Shown: piece by piece, positions 1-6,020 of the stretch | How positions within the stretch are numbered: position 1 is the first letter of the stretch | How the letters are laid out: every line of letters begins with the position of its first letter | Source of the DNA: Lachnospiraceae bacterium | GTDB lineage: Bacteria; Bacillota; Clostridia; Lachnospirales; Lachnospiraceae | Length of the DNA: 8,635 nt | Direction: 5' to 3' | NCBI GenBank assembly: GCA_900753685.1 | Contig: CAAEAB010000117.1 | Coordinates: 1-8,635 of the forward strand | Position numbers and translations under genes: made by a program | Notes under the pieces: generated by a model | The model's database searches: none | What the model was told of the DNA's origin: nothing | The model's input: only the letters and a program-made list of their open reading frames with translations

Positions 1-17
1 AAAACTAACATATCTGC

Positions 18-32
18 AATTTTCAAGGTTCC
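18..32 (-). promoter_or_regulatory. boxA-like antitermination motif of a probable rRNA leader
   Basis: Read on the minus strand this is GGAACCTTGAAAATT. It resembles the boxA region of Firmicutes rRNA leaders (TGTTCTTTGAAAACT in Bacillus, CCTTGAAAACT-like forms in clostridia), where NusB and NusE load to protect untranslated rRNA transcripts from termination. It sits after a hairpin and about 135-150 nt downstream of a good minus-strand promoter, which is the expected order for an rRNA leader. The match is by eye and the 16S gene itself is outside the window. Confidence 0.55.
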
Positions 33-33
33 G

Positions 34-63
34 ATGGAGCCTTTTTTTTCGGCTCCATTTTTT
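34..63. other. Hairpin ATGGAGCC / GGCTCCAT with A/T-rich loop
   Basis: A perfect 8-bp stem (34-41 with 51-58) encloses a 9-nt loop of eight T and one C on the plus strand. On the plus strand it is followed by a run of T (58-63), so it has the form of an intrinsic terminator for transcription entering from the left. A stop triplet TAA at 6-8 would fit a plus-strand gene end, but nothing else supports such a gene. On the minus strand the stem has no T-run after it and lies directly before the boxA-like motif. A structural hairpin in an rRNA leader, resembling boxB by position, is the reading I prefer. Both roles could be true. Confidence 0.6.
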
Positions 64-100
64 CATAGGCTACTTTACACTACCGTTTTGTCCCAAAATG

Positions 101-125
101 TTGGCAGGGAACCCCCCCCTGCCAA
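101..125 (-). other. GC-rich leader hairpin with a G8 run
   Basis: TTGGCAGGG (101-109) pairs with CCCTGCCAA (117-125), a 9-bp stem with a 7-nt loop. On the minus strand the ascending arm and loop contain eight consecutive G. It lies about 40-65 nt downstream of the predicted transcription start of the leftward promoter, so it would be transcribed in the leader. The following CATTTTGG is too poor in T for a confident intrinsic terminator, although it could weakly stop read-through from radA. Confidence 0.55.
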
Positions 126-172
126 TGTTTATAAGAGCAAATATTCATCCGATCACTGCATTCGTCTGTGAA

Positions 173-228
173 ATTATACTATATTTTTCATAAAACGTCC
201 ATATTTTTCATAAATTTTGCTAAAATTT
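173..228 (-). promoter_or_regulatory. Strong leftward sigma-A promoter, probably of an rRNA operon
   Basis: On the minus strand the -35 is TGGACG (201-196, four of six consensus bases), the spacer is 17 nt, and the -10 is a perfect TATAAT (178-173). The predicted start is near 167-166. Upstream DNA (202-228) is almost pure A/T and includes the inverted repeat AAATTTT-N3-AAAATTT, as expected of an UP element that contacts the RNA polymerase alpha subunit. No protein gene follows within the window. The roughly 165-nt transcribed stretch instead holds two hairpins and a boxA-like motif. I infer a stable-RNA (16S-23S-5S) promoter. The promoter itself is more certain than its target. Confidence 0.65.
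181..214. repeat. Tandem 14-bp direct repeat with 20-bp period
   Basis: ATATTTTTCATAAA occurs at 181-194 and again, identically, at 201-214, separated by ACGTCC. On the minus strand the two copies place AAAAA tracts about two helical turns apart. One lies in the -10/-35 spacer and the other just upstream of the -35 of the leftward promoter. This may bend the DNA or record a small duplication that built the promoter's upstream element. Confidence 0.85.
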
Positions 229-272
229 TTCTCATTTCATTTAAATTGTGTATTTTTTAACCATCTTTTTTA

Positions 273-1637
273 TTATTCAGCAATCAATTTACCTGTCAGT
301 TCTCTGATATTTGATATTCCTGTAAGTTCAATTCCTTCTTTATCAGCCCCTGTCATATTTACTTTCGGAAGAATACACCTTCGAAACCCAAGCTTCTTAG
401 CCTCCTGAATACACTGAGCAGCCATGCTAACCCCCCGCACTTCCCCGGACAATCCGACTTCTCCGAAAACAACCGTCTTTTCATCCACCGGAAAATCTTT
501 ATAGCTTGAAATAATCGCCGTGACTACAGCCAAATCCAACGCCGGCGCATTGAACTTCATTCCTCCGGCAATATTCACATAAGCATCCCAGTTTGACAAT
601 GACAGTCCAAGCCTTTTTTCAATAACTGCCATCAGTAAATTGACCCGATTATAATCCATTCCCGCCGCCGCTCTTCGGGCCATATTAAAATTTGTACGGC
701 AGACAAGCGCCTGGACCTCTACCATTACCGGACGAGTTCCCTCCATCAGGCAGGCAACTACTGAACCGGAAGCGCCTTCCGGACGGCCGTCAAGAAGGTA
801 TTGCGATGGATTTAGCACCTCCGTCAGGCCATTCTGCCCCATCTCAAAAACACCAATCTCATTCGTTGAACCAAAACGGTTTTTCACGCTGCGCAATATC
901 CGATAAACAGCATGACGCTCTCCTTCAAAATATAAAACCGTGTCTACCATATGTTCAAGCACTCGGGGTCCGGCCACAACTCCTTCCTTTGTTACATGAC
1001 CGACGATAAATACCGTCACCCCCAAAGTCTTTGCAATTTTCATAAAAACGCCGGTAGATTCCCTCACCTGAGATACGCTCCCCGGCGCCGAACTGACATC
1101 ACTTTTACACATTGTCTGAATCGAATCAATAACAACCAACTCCGGTTTCATTCGTTCGATAACTTCCTGAATCATCTCCAGATCTGTTTCACATAACATC
1201 ATCAAATCACCGCCATGATTTCCGAGTCTGTCCGCCCGAATCTTAATCTGCTGAAGCGATTCTTCGCCGGATATATAAAGGACCTTATGTTTTTGCGACA
1301 CAAGAAGGAGACACATCTGAAGAAGCAGCGTAGATTTTCCAATTCCCGGATCACCCCCAACTAAAACCATGGAACCTTCTACAATGCCGCCGCCCAGTAC
1401 CCGGTCAAATTCCCGAATTCCTGTGGACATACGTAAACTATTTTCCCCGTTCACTTTTGAGAGCAGCGTTGGTTCCTGTTTTTTCGTGAGCGACGCCTTT
1501 TTCCCGGATTTTCCTGTAGCAATAACCGTTTCTTCCACAAAGGTATTCCATTCTCTGCACCCCGGACACTGTCCCATCCATTTAGTCGATTCATATCCGC
1601 AAGACTGACAATAAAAAATCGTTTTCTCCTTTGCCAT
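273..1637 (-). CDS. radA: DNA repair/recombination protein RadA (Sms)
   Basis: 454 aa, the usual size for the family. RadA is a RecA-related hexameric helicase that promotes branch migration and D-loop extension during homologous recombination and repair in the cytoplasm. In order: an N-terminal C4 zinc finger (Cys10, 13, 24, 27; spacing CX2C-X10-CX2C), a RecA-like ATPase with Walker A GGDPGIGKST (94-103) and Walker B LVVID (167-171), the RadA-specific KNRFG motif (252-256), and a C-terminal Lon-protease-like domain (about 285-454) that is structural rather than proteolytic in this family. I chose the ATG at 1637 because it gives the canonical MAKEKTIFYC start and has AAGGA 8 nt upstream. An in-frame ATG at 1715 would put the start above a terminator hairpin. 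In Bacillus radA follows clpC and precedes disA. Here a small unknown gene intervenes and no disA follows. I see no intrinsic terminator of its own directly after the stop. Confidence 0.97.
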   Translation of the reverse strand: MAKEKTIFYCQSCGYESTKWMGQCPGCREWNTFVEETVIATGKSGKKASLTKKQEPTLLSKVNGENSLRMSTGIREFDRVLGGGIVEGSMVLVGGDPGIGKSTLLLQMCLLLVSQKHKVLYISGEESLQQIKIRADRLGNHGGDLMMLCETDLEMIQEVIERMKPELVVIDSIQTMCKSDVSSAPGSVSQVRESTGVFMKIAKTLGVTVFIVGHVTKEGVVAGPRVLEHMVDTVLYFEGERHAVYRILRSVKNRFGSTNEIGVFEMGQNGLTEVLNPSQYLLDGRPEGASGSVVACLMEGTRPVMVEVQALVCRTNFNMARRAAAGMDYNRVNLLMAVIEKRLGLSLSNWDAYVNIAGGMKFNAPALDLAVVTAIISSYKDFPVDEKTVVFGEVGLSGEVRGVSMAAQCIQEAKKLGFRRCILPKVNMTGADKEGIELTGISNIRELTGKLIAE

Positions 1638-1671
1638 AACACATTTCCTTTCCTGCACATTTAAATCAATG

Positions 1672-1701
1672 CTTATAAAAAACGGGCTGTCACCCTCGCA
1701 A
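1672..1701 (-). promoter_or_regulatory. Candidate radA promoter embedded in terminator
   Basis: On the minus strand TTGCGA (1701-1696) is followed after 18 nt by TATAAG (1677-1672), a four-of-six and five-of-six match to sigma-A boxes. Transcription would start near 1665, leaving a leader of about 28 nt with the radA ribosome binding site. The -35 lies in the loop and second arm of the terminator hairpin. The logic is attractive because radA follows a terminator closely, but A/T-rich terminator tails often mimic -10 boxes. Confidence 0.35.
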
Positions 1702-1708
1702 CAGCCCG
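1677..1708 (-). terminator. Intrinsic terminator after the 136-aa gene
   Basis: On the minus strand CGGGCTGT (1708-1701) pairs perfectly with ACAGCCCG (1690-1683) around a 10-nt loop and is followed at once by six T (1682-1677). It begins 13 nt after the stop codon of the upstream gene. It should stop most transcripts from the clpC side before radA, which begins 40 nt further on. Confidence 0.88.
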
Positions 1709-1721
1709 AATACATCTTTGA

Positions 1722-2132
1722 TTACATCTTCTTTACAACAACGCTCTGAGACTTACCGTTAAACTCAACGCTGATGACCAGTTTCCCACCCAGATTTGTT
1801 TTCATAATTCCCATATGGAAACCGTCAATCATCACCTCATATTCATTCTCCGCTTCCAGTTCCAAGGTCAACTGAGCCTGCTCCTCACCTTCCACTTGGA
1901 AGTCAATTTCTGTATCTGTCACTTTCATATGATGTACCGCCGTACCCGGCACGGACTCATAAACAAAAGATTCATTCTTTTCCAGCTTCGTAATCTCCTT
2001 AAAGGTTTTTACTTTATAACTATCTCCCTGAAACTCAAATCCGGACAATTTGGATTTTTGTTCTAAAGTATAATCACCAAAACTTAATGTTCCGTCAGAT
2101 TCCGATCGAATCAATTCACTAATCACTGCCAT
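1722..2132 (-). CDS. Acidic beta-rich protein of unknown function between clpC and radA
   Basis: 136 aa. The start is well supported: AGGAGG at 2143-2148 lies 10 nt before the ATG. I do not recognise a functional domain. There is no signal peptide, no membrane segment and no cysteine. The sequence is rich in Glu and Asp, with alternating hydrophobic/polar stretches (about 76-103 and 117-134) suggesting a small beta-sandwich or barrel. Noticeable blocks are FKEITKLEKN (44-53), VYESVPGT (58-64 region) and MKTNLGGKL (110-118). I have a recollection, not checked, that similar short proteins in Lachnospiraceae carry the label 'endosialidase'. Nothing here has the size or repeats of such an enzyme, so I would not transfer that name. 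It lies 114 bp after clpC, ends in its own terminator and shares no overlap with either neighbour. A link with ClpC, such as an adaptor or substrate, is only a guess from position. Confidence 0.85.
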   Translation of the reverse strand: MAVISELIRSESDGTLSFGDYTLEQKSKLSGFEFQGDSYKVKTFKEITKLEKNESFVYESVPGTAVHHMKVTDTEIDFQVEGEEQAQLTLELEAENEYEVMIDGFHMGIMKTNLGGKLVISVEFNGKSQSVVVKKM

Positions 2133-2225
2133 GGTATTTTATCCTCCTAAATTAGAACACTGCTTTATCTAACAGTATGTCTTTACATCATTGGCAAGAC
2201 CGAAAATATCTCACCAACTATGCTC

Positions 2226-2231
2226 ATTATA
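2226..2231 (-). promoter_or_regulatory. Possible -10 box for the 136-aa gene
   Basis: A perfect TATAAT lies 16 nt after the clpC stop codon, about 95 nt before the next start codon. The -35 position (about 2249-2254) reads TGGCGT, a poor match, and there is no extended -10. I see no convincing terminator between clpC and this gene, so read-through from clpC is equally possible. The rest of the 114-bp gap (2133-2246) holds only the ribosome binding site. Confidence 0.3.
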
Positions 2232-2246
2232 TCTTATTTTTCTGAT

Positions 2247-4700
2247 TTACGCCAGAGCCTTCGGCGAGTTTATAGAAATTTTAATCTCTTTGTTTGTCAA
2301 CGTCAGGCGTACCTGATCTCCCCGGTGTATTTGCCCACTGAGAATCTCCTCCGCCAGAAGATCCTCGACCTTATTTTGAATCGCTCTGCGAAGAGGTCTG
2401 GCGCCATAAACCGGATCAAATCCCGTTTCAGACAGCATCCGAAGAACGCCTTCTGAAGCATGAATGTTAATGCCCATCTGCTCCGCGGCTCTCTTAGATA
2501 TTTCGTTCATCATGATGCCCACAATCTTACGGATATGTTCCTGGGTAAGAGAATGGAAAACAATAATATCATCAATCCGGTTCAGAAACTCCGGTTTAAA
2601 AATACGTTTCACTTCATCCATAACCGACGCTTTCATCCGGGTATAATCTGCTTTTTCATCATTATCTGACAAAAATCCCAATTTTTTAGGTGTGACAATA
2701 CTGGAGGCACCTGCATTAGAGGTCATAATAATCACTGTATTTTTAAAATCCACACGCCGTCCCTGAGAATCTGTAATATGTCCGTCGTCAAGCACCTGAA
2801 GCAAAATATTAAAGACATCCGGATGAGCTTTTTCAATCTCATCAAAAAGCAGGATCGAATATGGATTTCTCCGAACTTTTTCACTGAGCTGACCGCCCTC
2901 GTCATATCCCACATAACCTGGAGGAGAACCAATCAGCTTAGATACACTATGCTTTTCCATATATTCGGACATATCCATCCGAATAATGTTGCTCTCTGAG
3001 CCAAACATAGCCTCGGCAAGGGCCTTAGATAATTCTGTTTTTCCAACACCTGTCGGTCCGAGGAAGAGGAAGGAGCCTATCGGCCGTTTTGGATCTTTTA
3101 AACCCACACGGCCCCTTCGGATAGCCTTTGATACCGCCGTTACTGCCTCATCCTGGCCAACAACCCGACGGTGAAGCGTCGTTTCCAGACGCATCAGCCG
3201 TTCGGATTCTTTTTCCTCCAGCTGTTTTACCGGAATCTTCGTCCAGCTAGACACCACATCCGCAATATCTCTTTCTTGCACAACGACTCTTTTCTTATTT
3301 CGACGTTCCACATTACGCTGCGTTGAGGCAATTTCTGCCGCAAGAAGCTTCTGGTCTTTTCCAATTTCTGACGCCCGGGCCATGTCACCCGATATGATTG
3401 CTTTTTCCTTTTCTTCCTCCAGCTCTGACATCTGCTTTGTCAAAGTTTGAAGTTCACCAGTCAGACTCATTGAAGCTAATTTTACTTTTGCCGAGGCTTC
3501 ATCGATCAGGTCAATAGCCTTATCCGGCAGAAACCTGTCGTTAATATACCGCATAGACATCTTCACTGCAGTGTCAATGGCTTCATCAGAGATGGAAACC
3601 CGATGATGTTTCTCGTAAGCCGGCCGGAGCCCCCGCAATATCTCTATACTCTCCGCTTCGCTCGGTTCATTCGTCATTACCGGTTGGAAACGTCGTTCCA
3701 ACGCCGCATCTTTTTCTATATATTTCCGATATTCCTCAATGGTCGTGGCGCCGATGACCTGAATCTCGCCTCTCGCCAGTGACGGCTTCAATATATTTGA
3801 AGCATCCAGGGCGCCTTCTGCACCTCCGGCACCGATAATCGTGTGTATCTCGTCGATAAAAAGTAATACCTGACCGTCATTTTTTACTTCAGAAATAAGC
3901 CGCTTAATCCGCTCTTCAAATTCGCCCCGGTATTTGGAACCGGCAACCATTCCGGACAAATCTAAAGTCATCAGCCGCTTATCACGAATCGTATCCGGCA
4001 CCGCCCCCTCGGCAATGCGGGCAGCCAGACCTTCAACAACCGCCGTCTTTCCTACACCGGGTTCGCCAATCAGGCAAGGATTATTCTTTGTCCGCCGACT
4101 CAGAATCTGAACGACCCGCTGGATCTCCTGTTCCCGGCCGATAACCGGGTCCAGACGTCCTTCTCTGGCCATCAGCGTCAGATCCATGCTATACGCATCC
4201 AGCGCCGAATTATTTTCCTTAGAACCGCCATTCTTCCCCGAAAAAAAGGCCTTTGCTTCCGCTGTATTCATTCCCATAGAAGCAAGAAGTTCCGAATAAA
4301 TCTTCTGAATATTTGCTCCAAGGGTATTTAAAAGACGAATGGCAATGCAGTCCTTTTCCTTCAATAATGCAATTAAAAGATGTTCTGTTCCTATCTGTGT
4401 ATGATCCAACCGGGCAGCTTCCCGACTGCTGCGCTCCAGAACCCGGCGCGCTCTCGGTGTATAATCAACCACTTCTCCGACAATCACATTGCCGTCATTG
4501 ATCAACTGTTTAATCAGACGCAAAATCTGATCTTCCGTAATATCATTTTGAAGCAGGATTTTTGAAGCAAGGCCATCTACCGAGCGAATCAAGCCTAACA
4601 TCAAATGTTCCGTTCCAACATAATTGTGATGCAGTTCTTCCGCTATGTCTCTGGCATATTCCACTGCCCTTTCTGCCTGTCTTGTCAAACGATACTGCAT
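2247..4700 (-). CDS. clpC: ATP-dependent Clp protease ATPase subunit ClpC
   Basis: 817 aa, typical of ClpC. This Hsp100 hexamer unfolds proteins and feeds them to ClpP for general proteolysis in the cytoplasm. It has two Clp-N repeats (about 1-140), D1 AAA+ with Walker A GEPGVGKT (212-219), pore-loop Tyr257, Walker B LLFIDE (289-294) and arginines 336-337, a coiled middle domain (about 410-465), and D2 with Walker A GPTGVGKT (548-555), pore-loop Tyr596 in GSPPGYVG, Walker B ILLFDE (616-621), the ClpP-docking tripeptide LGF (674-676) and sensor 2 GARPLRR (766-772). LGF and the short middle domain separate it from ClpB. GTEH glutamates (about 31 and 106) match the phospho-arginine pocket residues of Bacillus ClpC. 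The middle-domain Phe that stabilises the resting decamer in Staphylococcus ClpC aligns with Met440. It follows the gntR gene by 59 bp with no terminator between them. No ctsR, mcsA or mcsB is present. Confidence 0.97.
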   Translation of the reverse strand: MQYRLTRQAERAVEYARDIAEELHHNYVGTEHLMLGLIRSVDGLASKILLQNDITEDQILRLIKQLINDGNVIVGEVVDYTPRARRVLERSSREAARLDHTQIGTEHLLIALLKEKDCIAIRLLNTLGANIQKIYSELLASMGMNTAEAKAFFSGKNGGSKENNSALDAYSMDLTLMAREGRLDPVIGREQEIQRVVQILSRRTKNNPCLIGEPGVGKTAVVEGLAARIAEGAVPDTIRDKRLMTLDLSGMVAGSKYRGEFEERIKRLISEVKNDGQVLLFIDEIHTIIGAGGAEGALDASNILKPSLARGEIQVIGATTIEEYRKYIEKDAALERRFQPVMTNEPSEAESIEILRGLRPAYEKHHRVSISDEAIDTAVKMSMRYINDRFLPDKAIDLIDEASAKVKLASMSLTGELQTLTKQMSELEEEKEKAIISGDMARASEIGKDQKLLAAEIASTQRNVERRNKKRVVVQERDIADVVSSWTKIPVKQLEEKESERLMRLETTLHRRVVGQDEAVTAVSKAIRRGRVGLKDPKRPIGSFLFLGPTGVGKTELSKALAEAMFGSESNIIRMDMSEYMEKHSVSKLIGSPPGYVGYDEGGQLSEKVRRNPYSILLFDEIEKAHPDVFNILLQVLDDGHITDSQGRRVDFKNTVIIMTSNAGASSIVTPKKLGFLSDNDEKADYTRMKASVMDEVKRIFKPEFLNRIDDIIVFHSLTQEHIRKIVGIMMNEISKRAAEQMGINIHASEGVLRMLSETGFDPVYGARPLRRAIQNKVEDLLAEEILSGQIHRGDQVRLTLTNKEIKISINSPKALA

Positions 4701-4706
4701 AATCAA

Positions 4707-4712
4707 CCTCCT
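4707..4712 (-). promoter_or_regulatory. clpC ribosome binding site that fixes the start
   Basis: AGGAGG on the minus strand stands 6 nt before the ATG at 4700. An in-frame TTG at 4706 would touch the site with no spacing, so the protein starts MQYRLTRQAE rather than two residues earlier. Confidence 0.85.
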
Positions 4713-4759
4713 GTTTGTCTAATCTCCCGTTCATGCCAGCTTACAGCGGCCCCGGCAGT

Positions 4760-5158
4760 TTATGTCTCATCATACGCCCCTTTACCTCTGCAGGTAAAAG
4801 AGTCATAAATATCGTCCACCATATCATGAATTTCTTCGCGGCCCACGTTTTTACATATAGCTTCCGCCAATACGGATTGGAGCATGACCATAATCTGTTG
4901 TGAAGCCAGAACTTGATCATAATCGCTGGCAATCACCGCCCCTTTTCTCCGATCCAGCTTAATATAGCCTTCCTGTCTTAAAACAGAATAGGCCTTGTTC
5001 ACCGTGTGCATATTAATCCCGATATTGTCTGCCAACTGACGCACAGAAGGCAAAGAATCCCCCACTGTCAGCTGGGATGTGGCAATCCCCATGACAATCT
5101 GATTTCGAAGCTGAATATAAATCGCTTCATCACTGTTAAAATCAATTTTAATGATCAT
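4760..5158 (-). CDS. GntR-family transcriptional regulator, YtrA type
   Basis: 132 aa. A winged helix-turn-helix fills the N-terminal half (about 8-77), with the family signature LPSVRQLADNIGI (36-48), HTVNKAY (51-57) and wing residues around 63-77. It is followed by a short helical tail (about 80-125) for dimerisation. The short tail, instead of a FadR, HutC or MocR effector domain, places it in the YtrA subfamily. Members usually repress their own operon and often sit beside ABC transporter genes. Here no transporter is present and the next gene is clpC. ATG 5158 has AGGTG (5164-5168) 5 nt upstream. Its promoter contains a perfect palindrome, so autorepression of gntR-clpC is likely. The inducing ligand cannot be read from the sequence. 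Confidence 0.92.
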   Translation of the reverse strand: MIIKIDFNSDEAIYIQLRNQIVMGIATSQLTVGDSLPSVRQLADNIGINMHTVNKAYSVLRQEGYIKLDRRKGAVIASDYDQVLASQQIMVMLQSVLAEAICKNVGREEIHDMVDDIYDSFTCRGKGAYDET

Positions 5159-5194
5159 ATCATCACCTGAATTCTATCTTTTGAATCGTTACAC

Positions 5195-5217
5195 CTGTTA
5201 TATACATAATATAACAG
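5195..5217. promoter_or_regulatory. Palindromic operator, probable GntR binding site
   Basis: CTGTTATAT (5195-5203) and ATATAACAG (5209-5217) form a perfect 9-bp inverted repeat with a 5-bp centre (ACATA). It ends 36 bp upstream of the gntR start codon and covers the -10 box of the promoter. Position and symmetry fit a dimeric repressor that blocks RNA polymerase. The assignment to the adjacent GntR protein is inference. Confidence 0.75.
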
Positions 5218-5234
5218 AATTCATACATTGTCAA
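5206..5234 (-). promoter_or_regulatory. Promoter of the gntR-clpC operon
   Basis: On the minus strand a perfect -35 TTGACA (5234-5229), a 17-nt spacer and TATTAT (5211-5206, five of six) form a near-consensus sigma-A promoter. The expected start is near 5199, about 40 nt before the gntR ATG. The -35 begins only 3 bp after the stop codon of the upstream phosphatase gene. No CtsR-type GGTCAAA heptad and no CIRCE element is visible in 5159-5240. Confidence 0.85.
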
Positions 5235-5237
5235 TCC

Positions 5238-6020
5238 TTACAGATATTTAATCATATCTTTTAAAGAATCAAAAACCGCATCCGGCTTCACATCCGATTT
5301 CTCAATATCCTCTGCCCGGGTCTCGCCGCTGAGAACAAGTATTCCCACAGCGCCATTATCGACTCCCGTCGCCACATCCGTATAAATCCGATCACCCACA
5401 AAAGCAATCTCTTCTTTCTGATAGCCGGTTTTGCGTAAAACCATATCCACCGTCTCCCGGCAGGGTTTCCCCAAATATCTTGGCTGCACGCCTGTGGAAA
5501 GAGAAATTGCCGCACACATGGCTCCGCAATCCGGTATAAATCCGGTGGCCGTCGGACAATTAATATCCTTATGGGTTGCCAGAAAAACCGCTCCCTCCCG
5601 GATATAGGTGCAGACCCGCTCCAACTTCTCATAAGTCAGTGTCATATCAAAACCGACAACAACCACGTCCGGTTTTTCCTTTGTCAGACAAATCCCTGCT
5701 TTCTGAAAAAGAGCTTCCAACGCCGGTGTTCCTGCCAGGTAAACCTTCTGTCCCGGATAATTTGTTTTTAAATATTCGACAGTCACATCTCCGGAAGTCA
5801 TAATATCCTTCTCGCTGACCGGACAGCCCATACGGTTTAATTTTTCCACATACATGACTCCGTTTTTTGACGAATTATTTGTAAAAAAAACAAAGTCCCG
5901 GCCCGTTTCCCGAACACGGCAGGTAAACTCCAATGCACCGTCGATTTGGTTTTCTCCAAGATAAAAGGTACCGTCCATATCCAATACAAATAATTTAATT
6001 TTATCCAAAAGCTCCTTCAC
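5238..6020 (-). CDS. HAD-IIA family sugar/nucleotide phosphatase (NagD-like)
   Basis: 260 aa, a normal length. HAD hydrolases of this class dephosphorylate small phosphorylated metabolites through an aspartyl-phosphate intermediate. Motif I is DMDGT (nucleophile Asp14, acid/base Asp16), motif II TNNSS (47-51), motif III Lys185 in LGKP, and motif IV VGDRIYTDV (208-216, Mg2+ ligands Asp210 and Asp215). The region between motifs II and III, including HKDINCPTATGFIPDCG, forms the C2-type cap typical of NagD, AraL and phosphoglycolate phosphatases, so the substrate cannot be fixed. The start is GTG, supported by AGGAGG (6029-6034) 8 nt upstream. It lies just past the purine operon terminator with no good promoter of its own, so low-level read-through may express it. 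Transcripts leaving it run into gntR. Confidence 0.92.
   Translation of the reverse strand: MKELLDKIKLFVLDMDGTFYLGENQIDGALEFTCRVRETGRDFVFFTNNSSKNGVMYVEKLNRMGCPVSEKDIMTSGDVTVEYLKTNYPGQKVYLAGTPALEALFQKAGICLTKEKPDVVVVGFDMTLTYEKLERVCTYIREGAVFLATHKDINCPTATGFIPDCGAMCAAISLSTGVQPRYLGKPCRETVDMVLRKTGYQKEEIAFVGDRIYTDVATGVDNGAVGILVLSGETRAEDIEKSDVKPDAVFDSLKDMIKYL

Noticed and set aside
34..63. Terminator of a plus-strand gene left of the window
   Set aside because: Not fully excluded, but only 33 bases lie before it and the minus-strand promoter, leader hairpins and boxA-like motif explain the region better.
80..145. 22-codon minus-strand frame (ATG near 145) in the putative rRNA leader
   Set aside because: It has no ribosome binding site and its reading runs through the G8 hairpin. 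It is better explained as untranslated leader.
217..408. Plus-strand open frame of 63 codons over the radA 3' end
   Set aside because: It has no ribosome binding site, starts in AT-rich intergenic DNA and is antisense to radA. The other plus-strand frames within genes are shadows of the same kind.
1394..1404. GGTCAAA heptad resembling half of a CtsR site
   Set aside because: It is a single copy inside the radA coding sequence, away from any promoter, and lacks the second heptad.
1638..1715. Upstream in-frame ATG extending RadA by 26 residues
   Set aside because: It would place the start above a strong terminator hairpin, and the extra residues do not resemble RadA. The ATG at 1637 has a ribosome binding site and the canonical N-terminus.
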